64,000 bases of DNA from the NCBI RefSeq assembly GCF_025947285.1, contig NZ_CP110008.1, positions 2,929,001 through 2,993,000 of the forward strand. Direction: 5' to 3'. The notes beneath the pieces were generated by a model. It was not told the DNA's origin and did no database searches. It saw nothing but the letters and a program-made list of their open reading frames with translations. Shown piece after piece: positions 18,440 to 27,863 of this stretch (the stretch's first letter is position 1; each line of letters opens with the position of its first letter). Source of the stretch: Flavobacterium sp. N2820. GTDB taxonomy: Bacteria > Bacteroidota > Bacteroidia > Flavobacteriales > Flavobacteriaceae. The translations under genes and the position numbers were made by a program.

Positions 18440-20422
18440 CTAAAAATCTAACAACTGGTCTTCAACTATATTAGGGATGGTAACTTTCAATAAAGGTTGC
18501 GTCTCCATGGCTCTTTTTATTGCAAAAATAGCTCCTTCGTTTCTTGCCCAACTTCTTCTTGAAATTCCGTTGTTTACATCCCAAAAAAGCATCGACTCTA
18601 ATCGTTTAGATGCTTCTTTAGTACCATCAAGAACCATACCAAAACCACCATTAATTACTTCGCCCCAACCAACGCCTCCACCATTGTGAATGGAAACCCA
18701 AGTAGCGCCTCGAAAACTATCTCCGATAACGTTTTGAATAGCCATATCTGCAGTAAATCGTGAACCGTCATAAATGTTAGATGTTTCTCTATAAGGCGAA
18801 TCGGTTCCTGAAACGTCGTGATGATCTCGTCCTAAAATAACATATCCTATTTCTCCTTTTGCAATGGCTTGATTGAAAGCTTCTGCAATTTTAATTCTTC
18901 CTTCGGCATCAGCATACAGAATTCTTGCTTGTGAGCCAACGACCAATTTATTTTCTTGCGCGCCTTTTATCCATTGGATGTTATCGGCCATCTGCTGTTG
19001 GATTTCCTCTGGAGAATTTTTCATCATTTCCTCAAGAACATCACAAGCGATTTTGTCGGTTTTGGCTAAATCTTCGGGATTTCCTGAAGCACAAACCCAT
19101 CGGAATGGACCAAATCCGTAATCGAAACACATTGGTCCCATAATATCTTGAACGTAGCTATTGTACTTGAAATCGATGTGGTTTTCTGCAAAAACATCAG
19201 CCCCAGCACGCGAAGCTTCAAGTAAAAAAGCATTTCCGTAATCGAAGAAATACGTTCCTTTTTTGGTATGTTTATTAATTGCAGCCGCATGACGACGCAA
19301 TGTTTTTTGAACTTCTTCCTTGAATTTATCAGGATTATTGGCCATTAAATCGTTAGATTCTTCGAATGTGTAACCAATTGGATAATAACCTCCAGCCCAA
19401 GGATTGTGTAATGAAGTTTGATCGGAACCTAAATCGATATGCAGGTTTTCTTGGTCAAATCGCTCCCAAACATCAACTACATTTCCGAGATAAGCAATGG
19501 AAACCACTTCATTATTTGCTAGAGCGTTTTTAACTCTTGGAACTAATTCGTCAATGTTTTCAATTACTTCATTAATCCAACCTTGTGAATGACGAATGTG
19601 TGTAATTTTCGGATTTACTTCTGCACAAACAGTAACGCAACCGGCAATATTTCCTGCTTTTGGTTGTGCGCCAGACATTCCTCCCAATCCAGAAGTTACG
19701 AATAATCCACCTTTTGGGGATTTTTTTATTTTTCGGAATCCGTTTAAAACGGTAATTGTAGTGCCGTGAACAATTCCTTGTGGACCGATATACATATAAC
19801 TTCCTGCAGTCATTTGTCCGTATTGCGAAACTCCTAGAGCATTCATTTTTTCCCAATCGTCTGGTTTGGAATAATTTGGAATTACCATTCCGTTTGTAAC
19901 AACCACTCTTGGCGCTTCTTTATGTGATGGAAATAATCCCATTGGATGACCAGAATACATGGCTAAAGTTTGTTCATCGGTCATTTCTGCCAAATATTTC
20001 ATGGTCAATAAATACTGTGCCCAATTTTGAAAAACAGCACCATTTCCACCATAAGTTATTAGTTCATGTGGATGTTGTGCAACGGCATAATCCAAATTAT
20101 TTTGAATCATCAACATAATAGCTTTTGCTTGTTCGCATTTTCCAGGATATTCTGAAATTGGTCGTGCGTACATCTTATAATCAGGTCGCAAACGGTACAT
20201 GTAAATTCTTCCGTAGGTTTCTAATTCGGCTTTGAATTCGGGAAGTAATTCGGCATGATGTTTAGGTTCAAAATAGCGTAAAGCATTTTTTAAGGCTAAT
20301 TTTTTTTCCTCGTCAGAAAGAATTTCTTTTCGTTTTGGCGCATGATTTATTTCGGCCTCATACGGTTTTGGATTTGGTAAAATCGATGGAATTCCTTGTA
20401 GTATTTGTTCTTGAAAAGTCAT
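18440..20422 (-). CDS. hutU: Urocanate hydratase
   Basis: A 660-residue enzyme that adds water to urocanate to give imidazolonepropionate, step two of histidine degradation, using tightly bound NAD+. Family signatures are clear: YGGNGAVFQNWAQ (~145), GQMTAGSYMYIGPQGIVHGT (~200), TSGLGGMSGAQPKAGNIAG (~240) and FGPFRWVCASGNP (~430). It is longer than the ~555-residue proteobacterial enzymes, as is usual for the Bacteroidota form. No hutH, hutI or hutG is present nearby, so the pathway genes are scattered. No clear TAnnTTTG element is visible just upstream. Confidence 0.95.
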   Translation of the reverse strand: MTFQEQILQGIPSILPNPKPYEAEINHAPKRKEILSDEEKKLALKNALRYFEPKHHAELLPEFKAELETYGRIYMYRLRPDYKMYARPISEYPGKCEQAKAIMLMIQNNLDYAVAQHPHELITYGGNGAVFQNWAQYLLTMKYLAEMTDEQTLAMYSGHPMGLFPSHKEAPRVVVTNGMVIPNYSKPDDWEKMNALGVSQYGQMTAGSYMYIGPQGIVHGTTITVLNGFRKIKKSPKGGLFVTSGLGGMSGAQPKAGNIAGCVTVCAEVNPKITHIRHSQGWINEVIENIDELVPRVKNALANNEVVSIAYLGNVVDVWERFDQENLHIDLGSDQTSLHNPWAGGYYPIGYTFEESNDLMANNPDKFKEEVQKTLRRHAAAINKHTKKGTYFFDYGNAFLLEASRAGADVFAENHIDFKYNSYVQDIMGPMCFDYGFGPFRWVCASGNPEDLAKTDKIACDVLEEMMKNSPEEIQQQMADNIQWIKGAQENKLVVGSQARILYADAEGRIKIAEAFNQAIAKGEIGYVILGRDHHDVSGTDSPYRETSNIYDGSRFTADMAIQNVIGDSFRGATWVSIHNGGGVGWGEVINGGFGMVLDGTKEASKRLESMLFWDVNNGISRRSWARNEGAIFAIKRAMETQPLLKVTIPNIVEDQLLDF

Positions 20423-20470
20423 TTTTTGATGTATATTGTAATGTTGTATATTTTTTTAACGGAATACTGA

Positions 20471-20647
20471 TTACTTTTTTGTTGTTCCCGTTTTCTTGTC
20501 AAATCCATATGGACAATGTCTACAGCCGCTTTTGCAACAATAACCACGTTTTAAATGATATTTTTCTGTGAAACAGCGATAGCCTTCAGGAGTTAAATAG
20601 TAATCTTCTCCTTCTTTTAAATTTTTCGGATTTAAATCTTCATTCAT
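20471..20647 (-). CDS. DUF5522-type small cysteine-rich protein
   Basis: A 58-residue protein starting MNEDLNPKNLKEGEDYYLTP and containing the cluster CCKSGCRHCPYGF (residues 37-49). The CCxxxCxxCP pattern is that of the DUF5522 family, small proteins common in Bacteroidota and some other bacteria; metal or Fe-S binding is plausible but unproven. An ATG start, stop TAA at 20471-20473 and a minus-strand -7 element (CAAATTTA, 20653-20660) just upstream support a real gene. The opposite-strand frame over this region is a shadow. It lies 48 bp upstream of hutU and may be cotranscribed with it. Confidence 0.85.
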   Translation of the reverse strand: MNEDLNPKNLKEGEDYYLTPEGYRCFTEKYHLKRGYCCKSGCRHCPYGFDKKTGTTKK

Positions 20648-20675
20648 AAGTACAAATTTAGCAACTTTGCATCAA

Positions 20676-21002
20676 ATGATACTACTAGTTTTTAAATATT
20701 TAATACCAAAAGGTTTTCGAGGTTTAACATTTTATCCGTTTGTTTTTTTAGCAGATAAGGATGATAGGTTGAATGAGGTTTTTATTAATCATGAAAAAAT
20801 CCATATTAGACAGCAATTGGAGTTGTTAATTGTGCCATTTTACCTTTGGTATTTTATTGAATATTTAATTCGATTGCTTCAATTTAGAAATAGAAAAAAG
20901 GCCTACTATTCTATATCATTTGAGAAAGAAGCTTATGCCAATGAAAAAGACCTTGAGTATTTAAAGTCAAGGTCTTTTTGGAGGTTTTTGAGGTATTTTT
21001 AA
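20676..21002 (+). CDS. Small membrane protein with HExxH motif (M56-like?)
   Basis: A 108-residue protein, taking the ATG at 20676 over the TTG at 20667. It has the motif NHEKIHIRQQ (HExxH, zinc-peptidase type) followed by a long hydrophobic segment (LELLIVPFYLWYFIEYLIRLL), and near the end FEKEAYANEKD. In BlaR1/M56 metallopeptidases HELxHIRRxD and a downstream acidic residue bind zinc, so this could be a minimal relative; I cannot confirm activity. Short proteins like this are widespread in flavobacteria as hypotheticals. It is divergent from the DUF5522 gene and convergent with the P-domain gene, 3 bp between stops. A 13-bp inverted repeat lies inside its last codons. Confidence 0.65.
   Translation: MILLVFKYLIPKGFRGLTFYPFVFLADKDDRLNEVFINHEKIHIRQQLELLIVPFYLWYFIEYLIRLLQFRNRKKAYYSISFEKEAYANEKDLEYLKSRSFWRFLRYF
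20944..20979. terminator. Bidirectional terminator embedded in coding sequence
   Basis: A perfect 13-bp inverted repeat, AAAAAGACCTTGA (20944-20956) and TCAAGGTCTTTTT (20967-20979), with a 10-nt loop. It has T-runs on both strands. It probably ends the minus-strand P-domain operon (stop at 21006) but lies within the last 20 codons of the convergent plus-strand gene. Confidence 0.75.
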
Positions 21003-21005
21003 TTA

Positions 21006-22244
21006 CTATTTTTGAACCTGCATTGGAATCATTGACCATTGTTCATTAGAAGTTGTTGGTGTTTCAACATTTCCTTTTACCCATAGCTGATAATAATAGG
21101 TTGTTCCATCGGTCAATCCATTTGACACGGTTTGGTTAAAGGTGTTCATCCAATAGTTTCCAGAACCTTGAATAGGAGAATCTGATGCGTATGATAATTG
21201 TGTATAAGCTGATAAATTTGTTGCTGTAGTTCCAATTGCTCCAGCAGAAGTTGTTGTTCTAGTAATTGCCGTAATTGCACCTTCATTATCTGAACAATTG
21301 GCGCTATAAGTAGTGTTTACAATTACATCGTGACCAGCTTTGTATACTATTGGAGTTTCGCTTACTAATCTGTAGTTGGTTGCTATTGCAGTAGTGATAT
21401 TTAAGGTATAGCTAATGAAAAACATTTCGTTTCCGCCACCGCTTTGATCGTCTCTAATCGTTAAAGTCCAGTTTCCATTAGGTGATACTCCGTTAAATCC
21501 ATTCATTGCGGTGATTGTTGGCGTAATTACATCAGTAGTTAAAGATCCTTCTGGTTGGTAAGTTCCTGTAATTGTAGCCGCTCCAGAAACTGTTGAAATG
21601 TTGACTGTGCCAGCATCTGAAAAGGTTACATCAAATGTTATTATATTACCAGCACCATTGTCAAAAGTAGGATCAAGGTCTGTCGTCAGTTCAATAATTT
21701 GTCCTGTCGGAGATTGAAGATATAAGTCGATGTTATTGCAGTATCTTTCTTGATCAATCCTAACATTACAAGTAATATTAGTAATTGTTCCAGTTAATCC
21801 TGTCGCTGCTATTACTCTTGTACCCGAGCTAAGACTAAAAAAACCAGCTGTATTATTTGTTAAAGACGTGGTAACTTGACTAAAAGTTATATTTGGTTCA
21901 CTAACTGTTGAAGAACTTGATGTTTCAGATTTAGTAGTATTTCCCATTCTTTCCCAACGAGTAGAGCTCCAACTATAATAACCTGGCGTAACGTTATTTG
22001 GACTTGTTCCTGCTGTTGCTGTATTGTAAATTATAGTCCCATTAACAAGCGGATTTGGAGTGTTTGGATTTACAACACTCGTATTGTCTAAAGTAGATGT
22101 TAAAGCAATTCTTGGAGGAAGAAATCCATTATTTGCTGAGGTTATATCTAAAGCGCCTTCCGGAGCTGTTGTTCCTATTCCAATTTGAGCATAAGAAAAA
22201 GAACTGATTAGTGTTAAAACTAAAAGTAAGATATTTTTTTTCAT
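21006..22244 (-). CDS. Secreted protein with P-domain (proprotein convertase P type), paralogue 1
   Basis: A 412-residue protein with signal peptide MKKNILLLVLTLISSFSYAQ. Residues ~21-105 form the module IGIGTTAPEGALDITSANNG ... GYYSWSSTRWERM, shared with two other genes here. Residues ~115-290 resemble a P/Homo B domain: NNIDLYLQSPTGQ, then YQPEGSLTTDVI and SPNGNWTLTIRDD, the typical end of P-domains that stabilise or bind partner proteins. The C-terminal ~110 residues (VYKAGHDVIVN, TYYYQLWVKGN) look like a fibronectin/beta module. No protease domain and no classic T9SS tail is seen. It follows its paralogue after 19 bp, so they form an operon. Confidence 0.75.
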   Translation of the reverse strand: MKKNILLLVLTLISSFSYAQIGIGTTAPEGALDITSANNGFLPPRIALTSTLDNTSVVNPNTPNPLVNGTIIYNTATAGTSPNNVTPGYYSWSSTRWERMGNTTKSETSSSSTVSEPNITFSQVTTSLTNNTAGFFSLSSGTRVIAATGLTGTITNITCNVRIDQERYCNNIDLYLQSPTGQIIELTTDLDPTFDNGAGNIITFDVTFSDAGTVNISTVSGAATITGTYQPEGSLTTDVITPTITAMNGFNGVSPNGNWTLTIRDDQSGGGNEMFFISYTLNITTAIATNYRLVSETPIVYKAGHDVIVNTTYSANCSDNEGAITAITRTTTSAGAIGTTATNLSAYTQLSYASDSPIQGSGNYWMNTFNQTVSNGLTDGTTYYYQLWVKGNVETPTTSNEQWSMIPMQVQK

Positions 22245-22263
22245 CGATTATAATTTGAGTAGT

Positions 22264-23469
22264 TTATTTTTGTAATTGAATTGGTGCCATTGACCATTGC
22301 TCGTTAGACGATAATGGGGTTTCTATGTTTCCTTTAGCCCATAGTTGATAATAGTATGTTGTGCCGTCAGTAAGACCTGAAGAAATTGCTTGGTTTCGGG
22401 AAGATAACCAATGATTTTTAGAAATAGATTTTGCAGTATTTGATGTGTATGATAGTTTTGTATAACTAGGTGAAGTTAAATCTGTAACTGCTGTTCCAAT
22501 TGCACCGGCAGATGAAGTGCTGGCTGTTATTGCTGTAATTACACCGTTACTATCAGAACAATTAGCACTATATGCCGAGTTAATTAACACATCATGACCT
22601 GCTTTGTAGATTACGGGAATTTCACTTACTAGTCGATAGTCAGAAGTTGAATTTGTTTCAATTGTTAAGCTAAAATCAATAAAATTTAAAAAATCTGCAG
22701 CAAAATCATCTCTGAGGTGTAATGTCCAATTTCCGTTCGGAGAATTTCCATTAAATCCAGCCATGGTTGTAATAGTTGGTGTAAGAACATCTGTTGTTAA
22801 TGTGCCTTCTGGTCTGTAAGTTCCTGAAACATTTCCTGTAGTCCATGATGTAATGTTGGTTGCGCCTGAATCTGCAAAAGTTACATTAAAGTTAGTTCCT
22901 GCAAAAGGCCCATTATCTGTTGATAATTCTATAATTTGACCAGTTGGAGATTGTAAGTACAAATCAATATCTGCAGCGTATGAATGACTAATTTGTACAT
23001 TACATGTTATTAAAGTTGTAGTGCCAGTTGCTCCGGTAATAGTGATTAATCTGGTTTGAGTTGAGAGATCAAATGTGCTTGCCGTTGAATTACTTCCTGT
23101 ATAAGTATTTGGCATATTTGAATTTGGTGCAGCTACTGTGTTGTTTGTAGCTAATTCAGTTTTTGTTCCGTTATTAATGCGTTCCCATTTATTGGTATTC
23201 CAATAATAAAAACCCGGACTTACATTGTTAGGATATACGCCAGAAGTAGCTGTATTGTAAATTGCGGTTCCATTTACAAGCGGATTTGATGTTATTTGAT
23301 TTACAACTGTAACTGCGTCTGTTGTAGAGGTTAATCCTATTCTAGGTAATAATAATCCATTATTTGTGGAGGTCACATCTAGTGCGCCATTTGGAACTGT
23401 TGTTCCTATTCCAACTTGAGCAGTAGCATAAAATCCATAAAATATGAATATAAGTAAATATTTTTTCAT
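22264..23469 (-). CDS. Secreted protein with P-domain, paralogue 2
   Basis: A 401-residue protein. I chose the ATG at 23469, which gives the signal peptide MKKYLLIFIFYGFYATAQ; the in-frame ATG 33 nt upstream would add MFRKIILTLLF in front of it. Architecture matches the downstream paralogue: GALDVTSTNNGLLLPRIGLT module, P-domain-like region (ADIDLYLQSPTGQ, YRPEGTLTTDVL, SPNGNWTLHLRDD) and a C-terminal beta module with VIYKAGHDVLIN and TTYYYQLWAKGN. The two share long identical strings, so they arose by tandem duplication. Likely extracellular or surface-bound; function unknown. Confidence 0.75.
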   Translation of the reverse strand: MKKYLLIFIFYGFYATAQVGIGTTVPNGALDVTSTNNGLLLPRIGLTSTTDAVTVVNQITSNPLVNGTAIYNTATSGVYPNNVSPGFYYWNTNKWERINNGTKTELATNNTVAAPNSNMPNTYTGSNSTASTFDLSTQTRLITITGATGTTTLITCNVQISHSYAADIDLYLQSPTGQIIELSTDNGPFAGTNFNVTFADSGATNITSWTTGNVSGTYRPEGTLTTDVLTPTITTMAGFNGNSPNGNWTLHLRDDFAADFLNFIDFSLTIETNSTSDYRLVSEIPVIYKAGHDVLINSAYSANCSDSNGVITAITASTSSAGAIGTAVTDLTSPSYTKLSYTSNTAKSISKNHWLSSRNQAISSGLTDGTTYYYQLWAKGNIETPLSSNEQWSMAPIQLQK

Positions 23470-23580
23470 AAAAAGTAGGGTTAATATGATTTTGCGGAAC
23501 AATCTAATAATTATTTTTTCAATTGATTATGTGGTTAATAATTAATTAGTTGAAGTGTTTAATTTTGTCGATTAAAAACA

Positions 23581-23610
23581 AAAAAAGGCAATCATTCGAT
23601 TGCCTTTTTT
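23581..23610 (-). terminator. Intrinsic terminator of the type C T9SS gene
   Basis: The stem AAAAAAGGCAATC / GATTGCCTTTTTT (23581-23593 and 23598-23610) with ATTC loop lies just downstream of the minus-strand stop at 23628. Confidence 0.9.
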
Positions 23611-23627
23611 AATAAAGTAGATAAAAA

Positions 23628-26600
23628 TTAATAAATCACTTTTTTATTTATGATAGTTCCATTTGATAATGTGACCTGAATAATTAGCGCAACATTATTT
23701 TTTTGGATTTTTGTTAATGGAATTTCATAGCTATTCACTTCTTGATAGTCCGCTAAAAGTCTTCCTAAAACATCAAATACTCTAACAGCTTTCATCGTAT
23801 TTTTTGTTGATTTTACAGATAAATTATTAGTAGTTATTGCCCATACATTTGCATCTTCATTTATTATTTCATCATTACCTAATGTGCTATTTGTGAAACG
23901 AAGTATAAATCGATCTGTATACTCTCCTGCAATTGCGGTAAAGTTATATGGATTTTGTCTTAAATCGTGTATAATGTTTGTTTCTAAATCTTCTAAATAG
24001 ATATCTTGACTTGTGTTGGTAAAAAGTCCATCTATTGCTCCAATCCCTATTGAGTAATTTCCGTTTTGAGGTACTTTAATTCCCATTGGAATTAAATCGC
24101 TTGGATCAAATGGCAAACTTCTTCCTTGTATTGTCATGATTTCAGCACCTATTTTTGAATATAGATTAAAATTCAATTTTTCGTCGGTAAGAGCATCATA
24201 CAATCGATCTCTATTGTTTGTTGCTCCATTGATATATCCCACTAAGTTACGAATTGCTATGCCATTAGAATCGATTAAGTCTAACCAAATTCGGCCTTCG
24301 TTCGTGTTTCCAATTTCAGATGAACTTCTAAAAAACTGACTATTACTATTTGATGTGTTTCTCATTGAATTATTGAACGTAACATTTTCTGATGTTGCAC
24401 CTGATGAGTGTAACATAGATACAAAGAAGCCTTGTCCAGATGCAATGTTTCCGCCAAATACTCCAGGCCCTGTTGAAGTTCCTGTACTGTTATATGTTAT
24501 ATAATCGGCAGGCGTGTAGTTGTAGGTATAATCATTATAAAACGGATCAGCGATTGCGCTGCTTGGTAATGTTCCATGAGTCCAAATCTTAATAAATCCA
24601 TCAATATTTGTGTTTGCAGTTAAAAAAGCAATTGCATTTACAGCTGATGGATAAGGATTTCCAATTAAATTCCAATTGTCATCATAGTTTGTTCCTAAAG
24701 TTGTTGAAACTCCTGTTAAATAAGTTCCTCCGTTCCAAGTTCCTCTCAAAATAGGGGTTGTAATTATACCATTATTTGGAGTTCCCATGAATGTAGCTGT
24801 GAAAGGCGCAGGAGTAGCCGTAAAAGCATCTGGCCCTCTAACGATATATCCTTTACCTATAACCATATTTTCAATACCGGAAGTCCAGTTTCCAAAGCCA
24901 TTTGTATTGGTTCCAATAGTTGGTATCCATTTGTAAATATAGCCGGCAGAAGTACCAGGGGAAATGGCATTGCTTCCGAATGAAGTTACTGGAGAAGACC
25001 AATATACATAGTCTAACCTACGCATATTTACAGTTCTATCCATATGCATAGTTCCTGTATTTGAGTTATTATTTATCTGAATTAAACTTGCGTTATTGTT
25101 TAATTGTAAGTCACCTCCAGCATTGATATTTACCCAATCATTTATTATGATATCATTTGTTGAATTTACAGTTAGAACGGCTCCATTTTGAATGGTTAAA
25201 TTCAACCCTAAAGCATCATAACTTGCGCCAGATACTATAGGGTCATTAGCTGTGTTGGGCACCACAACACAATCTGCCAATGTAGGAACGCCCGAAGGAG
25301 TCCAGTTGTTGGCGTCATTCCAGTTTGTGCTAACAGAACCATCCCAAACTTTGCTTCCGCTAACTGTTACAGTAGTTTCTTCTGTTTCAATAAGTGTAGA
25401 GCCATCGCATAAAGTATAAGTTATTTCTGCAGTATATGTTGTAGTTGAAGTTGGGCAAACATTTATTACATCGGTTGTGCCAATTACAGGTCCAGTGGTA
25501 CCAGATCCTTCATGCCATGCTAAAGAAGTAATAGATGTTCCAGCAGGAACAAAGCGCCAAGCTTCGTTGGTTGCAGTCCAGTTGGTGTCTAAACCATTAC
25601 GTCCTGGGGCAACTACCGCAGCTGTTCCAGTACCGTTTAGGATACCTACAATTGCATTACCATCGTTCCATGGAGTAATATTATTGTCGTCAATGTTTTT
25701 TTCTTGAATATACACTTCTATTACATTTGTATTTTCATAAAGTACCATCATTCCAGTGTATAAAATGGAATTGTCAGAAAACATAGGTACGTTATTCCAT
25801 GAAGCAACTAATGCTCTACATCCGGTATTTAAAGTGATTAATTCCCAGCCAACTTCACCACCAGCGCCTGGATCAATATCGTGATATACACCATAAATAG
25901 TATTTTCAAATAATGCACCAGTAGTACTTGGTAAATTATTACTAAATGAATAGCCACTACTTGTTCCTGCATTTGTTATATCAAAAGATAAAATTCCGTT
26001 AGATCCAATTGTGCATTGGTTATAACTAGTTCCATAGAAGCAAAAGTCAAAAGGAAGGCCTATAGCAGGAGACCAAACGTCGTCTGTATTTACACTAACC
26101 GCATTTGCTAAACATCCAAATTGATAAGGTGGCGCATAAGGTATTGATTCAACAGTGTAAGTAGTAGTATCTCCTAAATCTAAATAAGTAGCTTCTAAAT
26201 CCACACATGTTGAAGCTGCAGTACAGTCAAACGGAATTGGATCGGCACCATTTAGTCCTAAACCACCAGAAATCACTGAAGGACACCCCAGAGTCGTGGT
26301 TCCTGTTCCAGGTCCATTACCATTACAAGGTGTGCCAATACAAATATTGAATGAGCTTGTTTGTCCTGAAGCACTTGTGTAAGTGTATACTTGAACGAAA
26401 TAAGTTTGTCCAATAGTTAAACCTGAAACCATACTAGATTCATCATCTGAACAAATTAGTGCAGCGCCTAAAGTTCCACAACCAGATGCTCCTGAATAAA
26501 CAGCATGATACATATCTGTTGTGCTTCCTGTAATGTTTAATAAACTTACGTAATGTGTTGTATTTGTTGCAACAAAACTGTACCATACATCGTCATCATC

Positions 26601-27599
26601 TGTTCCAAAACAACTGCTGCTCACTCCAGAATCTGTTGCAGATTCAACTGTTCCAGCTGTTGTAGTTGTACAACTTAAATCGGTATTTACAGTTAGTAAA
26701 GTTGCTCCGCTACAGTTGTCATTAATTGGTGCAATTGGTGCAGCACATGAAGTACAAGAAATTGTTGTAGTTGTACAAGATGAGGCTGTCCCACAACTTG
26801 CATTTGTATTCCAATGCGCATAAAATGTTCCCGAGCTTGGAGCTACAAAACTTAAAGCAGAATTGCCGTTCGCAACAACCGGACCATTAAATGTACCAGA
26901 TCTAACGGTAACATAGCCTCCCGATGAATTACTTAAAAGATAGGTATTGCCAGCAACTACACCATTAATAGTGCTGTATTCATCCTGAAATTGACATGAT
27001 GAAATTTCAACTGGGATGTTATTTGTGGGTGCAGTAGCTGTTCCAAATGCATCAGTATTCGTACAACCTGAGAAAGCTGCGCTTGTCACACATATGCTGT
27101 TCAATCTCATATTGTTATCTCCACCATTGTTAATAACTTTTACATAATATATACCATTTCCTAATGTGGCAGTTATTGTTTCTGTTTGTAATGAATTGTT
27201 TGTAGTATCGGCATTAGCACATCCTATTTGTGATAATCCAGCGCATGAAGAACTTGAGGAAATTAATTGAAGAAATAGATTTCTATTGTTTGCCTCAGCT
27301 GTAATAGTTATGTTTAGTGGGCCTCCAACAACTGTAAATGAATACCATCCCTCTCTTCGAAAAGTGTTAAACGAGCATCCAGATGCTAATGGAGTGTCTT
27401 GTGTAGTGTCTAATATATTTGAAGTTGTACTTGTTAAACAAGGACCATTGACAATAATTGGAGTAGCATTTAAACAGTCCACACCTTGTGCTAATGAATC
27501 ATTTGAAAAAAGAAAAATAACAAAAAGAGGAATAAATAATTTAATGTTTTTTACAATAGTTAATGTATGAAAATTGCTTTCTAGTAGGCTCTTTTTCAT
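23628..27599 (-). CDS. Large T9SS cargo protein with type C sorting signal
   Basis: A 1323-residue secreted protein with a long signal region (hydrophobic core LFIPLFVIFLFSNDSLAQ). The N-terminal half has PPC-like beta repeats with paired cysteines (DDDVWYSFVATNTTHYVSL; AHWNTNASCG). The middle (~480-690) resembles a flavobacterial surface domain (DDVWSPAIGLPFDFCFYGTS). After ~760, WNDANNWTPSGVPT begins a region typical of flavobacterial T9SS proteins. The last ~100 residues fit the T9SS sorting signal type C: IYLEDLETNIIHDLRQNPY, then MKAVRVFDVLGRLLADY and NGTIINKKVIY at the end. No catalytic motif seen. A strong minus-strand promoter lies at 27633-27662. Confidence 0.88.
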   Translation of the reverse strand: MKKSLLESNFHTLTIVKNIKLFIPLFVIFLFSNDSLAQGVDCLNATPIIVNGPCLTSTTSNILDTTQDTPLASGCSFNTFRREGWYSFTVVGGPLNITITAEANNRNLFLQLISSSSSCAGLSQIGCANADTTNNSLQTETITATLGNGIYYVKVINNGGDNNMRLNSICVTSAAFSGCTNTDAFGTATAPTNNIPVEISSCQFQDEYSTINGVVAGNTYLLSNSSGGYVTVRSGTFNGPVVANGNSALSFVAPSSGTFYAHWNTNASCGTASSCTTTTISCTSCAAPIAPINDNCSGATLLTVNTDLSCTTTTAGTVESATDSGVSSSCFGTDDDDVWYSFVATNTTHYVSLLNITGSTTDMYHAVYSGASGCGTLGAALICSDDESSMVSGLTIGQTYFVQVYTYTSASGQTSSFNICIGTPCNGNGPGTGTTTLGCPSVISGGLGLNGADPIPFDCTAASTCVDLEATYLDLGDTTTYTVESIPYAPPYQFGCLANAVSVNTDDVWSPAIGLPFDFCFYGTSYNQCTIGSNGILSFDITNAGTSSGYSFSNNLPSTTGALFENTIYGVYHDIDPGAGGEVGWELITLNTGCRALVASWNNVPMFSDNSILYTGMMVLYENTNVIEVYIQEKNIDDNNITPWNDGNAIVGILNGTGTAAVVAPGRNGLDTNWTATNEAWRFVPAGTSITSLAWHEGSGTTGPVIGTTDVINVCPTSTTTYTAEITYTLCDGSTLIETEETTVTVSGSKVWDGSVSTNWNDANNWTPSGVPTLADCVVVPNTANDPIVSGASYDALGLNLTIQNGAVLTVNSTNDIIINDWVNINAGGDLQLNNNASLIQINNNSNTGTMHMDRTVNMRRLDYVYWSSPVTSFGSNAISPGTSAGYIYKWIPTIGTNTNGFGNWTSGIENMVIGKGYIVRGPDAFTATPAPFTATFMGTPNNGIITTPILRGTWNGGTYLTGVSTTLGTNYDDNWNLIGNPYPSAVNAIAFLTANTNIDGFIKIWTHGTLPSSAIADPFYNDYTYNYTPADYITYNSTGTSTGPGVFGGNIASGQGFFVSMLHSSGATSENVTFNNSMRNTSNSNSQFFRSSSEIGNTNEGRIWLDLIDSNGIAIRNLVGYINGATNNRDRLYDALTDEKLNFNLYSKIGAEIMTIQGRSLPFDPSDLIPMGIKVPQNGNYSIGIGAIDGLFTNTSQDIYLEDLETNIIHDLRQNPYNFTAIAGEYTDRFILRFTNSTLGNDEIINEDANVWAITTNNLSVKSTKNTMKAVRVFDVLGRLLADYQEVNSYEIPLTKIQKNNVALIIQVTLSNGTIINKKVIY

Positions 27600-27632
27600 G
27601 ATTTTATAGTTAGGGGGTTAATAGAATTATTA

Positions 27633-27662
27633 CAAATGTATTTTTTTTTGTTTAAAAAACAA
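27633..27662 (-). promoter_or_regulatory. Bacteroidetes-type promoter for the type C T9SS gene
   Basis: On the minus strand: TTG (27660-27662), 19-nt spacer, TACATTTG (27633-27640), about 33 nt before the ATG at 27599. This fits the TTG-N17-23-TAnnTTTG consensus. Confidence 0.75.
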
Positions 27663-27813
27663 CAAAAAATATAACAATTGTTAAAAAAATGTTATTTTGT
27701 TGATAAGATTGTTTTCTTTTGGGTTTAAAATTGTGTTAAGTGAAATTTTAATCAAAATTTTATAAACATCCTGTTGGCTGTATAAAATGTGGTTAACTTG
27801 TTTGTAATCTAAT

Positions 27814-27841
27814 AAAAAAGAGCTAATAAATTAGCTCTTTT
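27814..27841 (-). terminator. Intrinsic terminator
   Basis: AAAAGAGCTAAT / ATTAGCTCTTTT stem (27816-27827 and 27830-27841) after the minus-strand stop at 27864. The A-run on the left provides the minus-strand T-run. Confidence 0.85.
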
Positions 27842-27863
27842 GAACGTGTTTATTTTGGTTGGT

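Noticed and set aside
18409..18452. GTTAGATTT / AAATCTAAC hairpin after hutU
   Set aside because: All-AT stem overlapping the hutU stop, with no clear T-run beyond; too weak to call a terminator.
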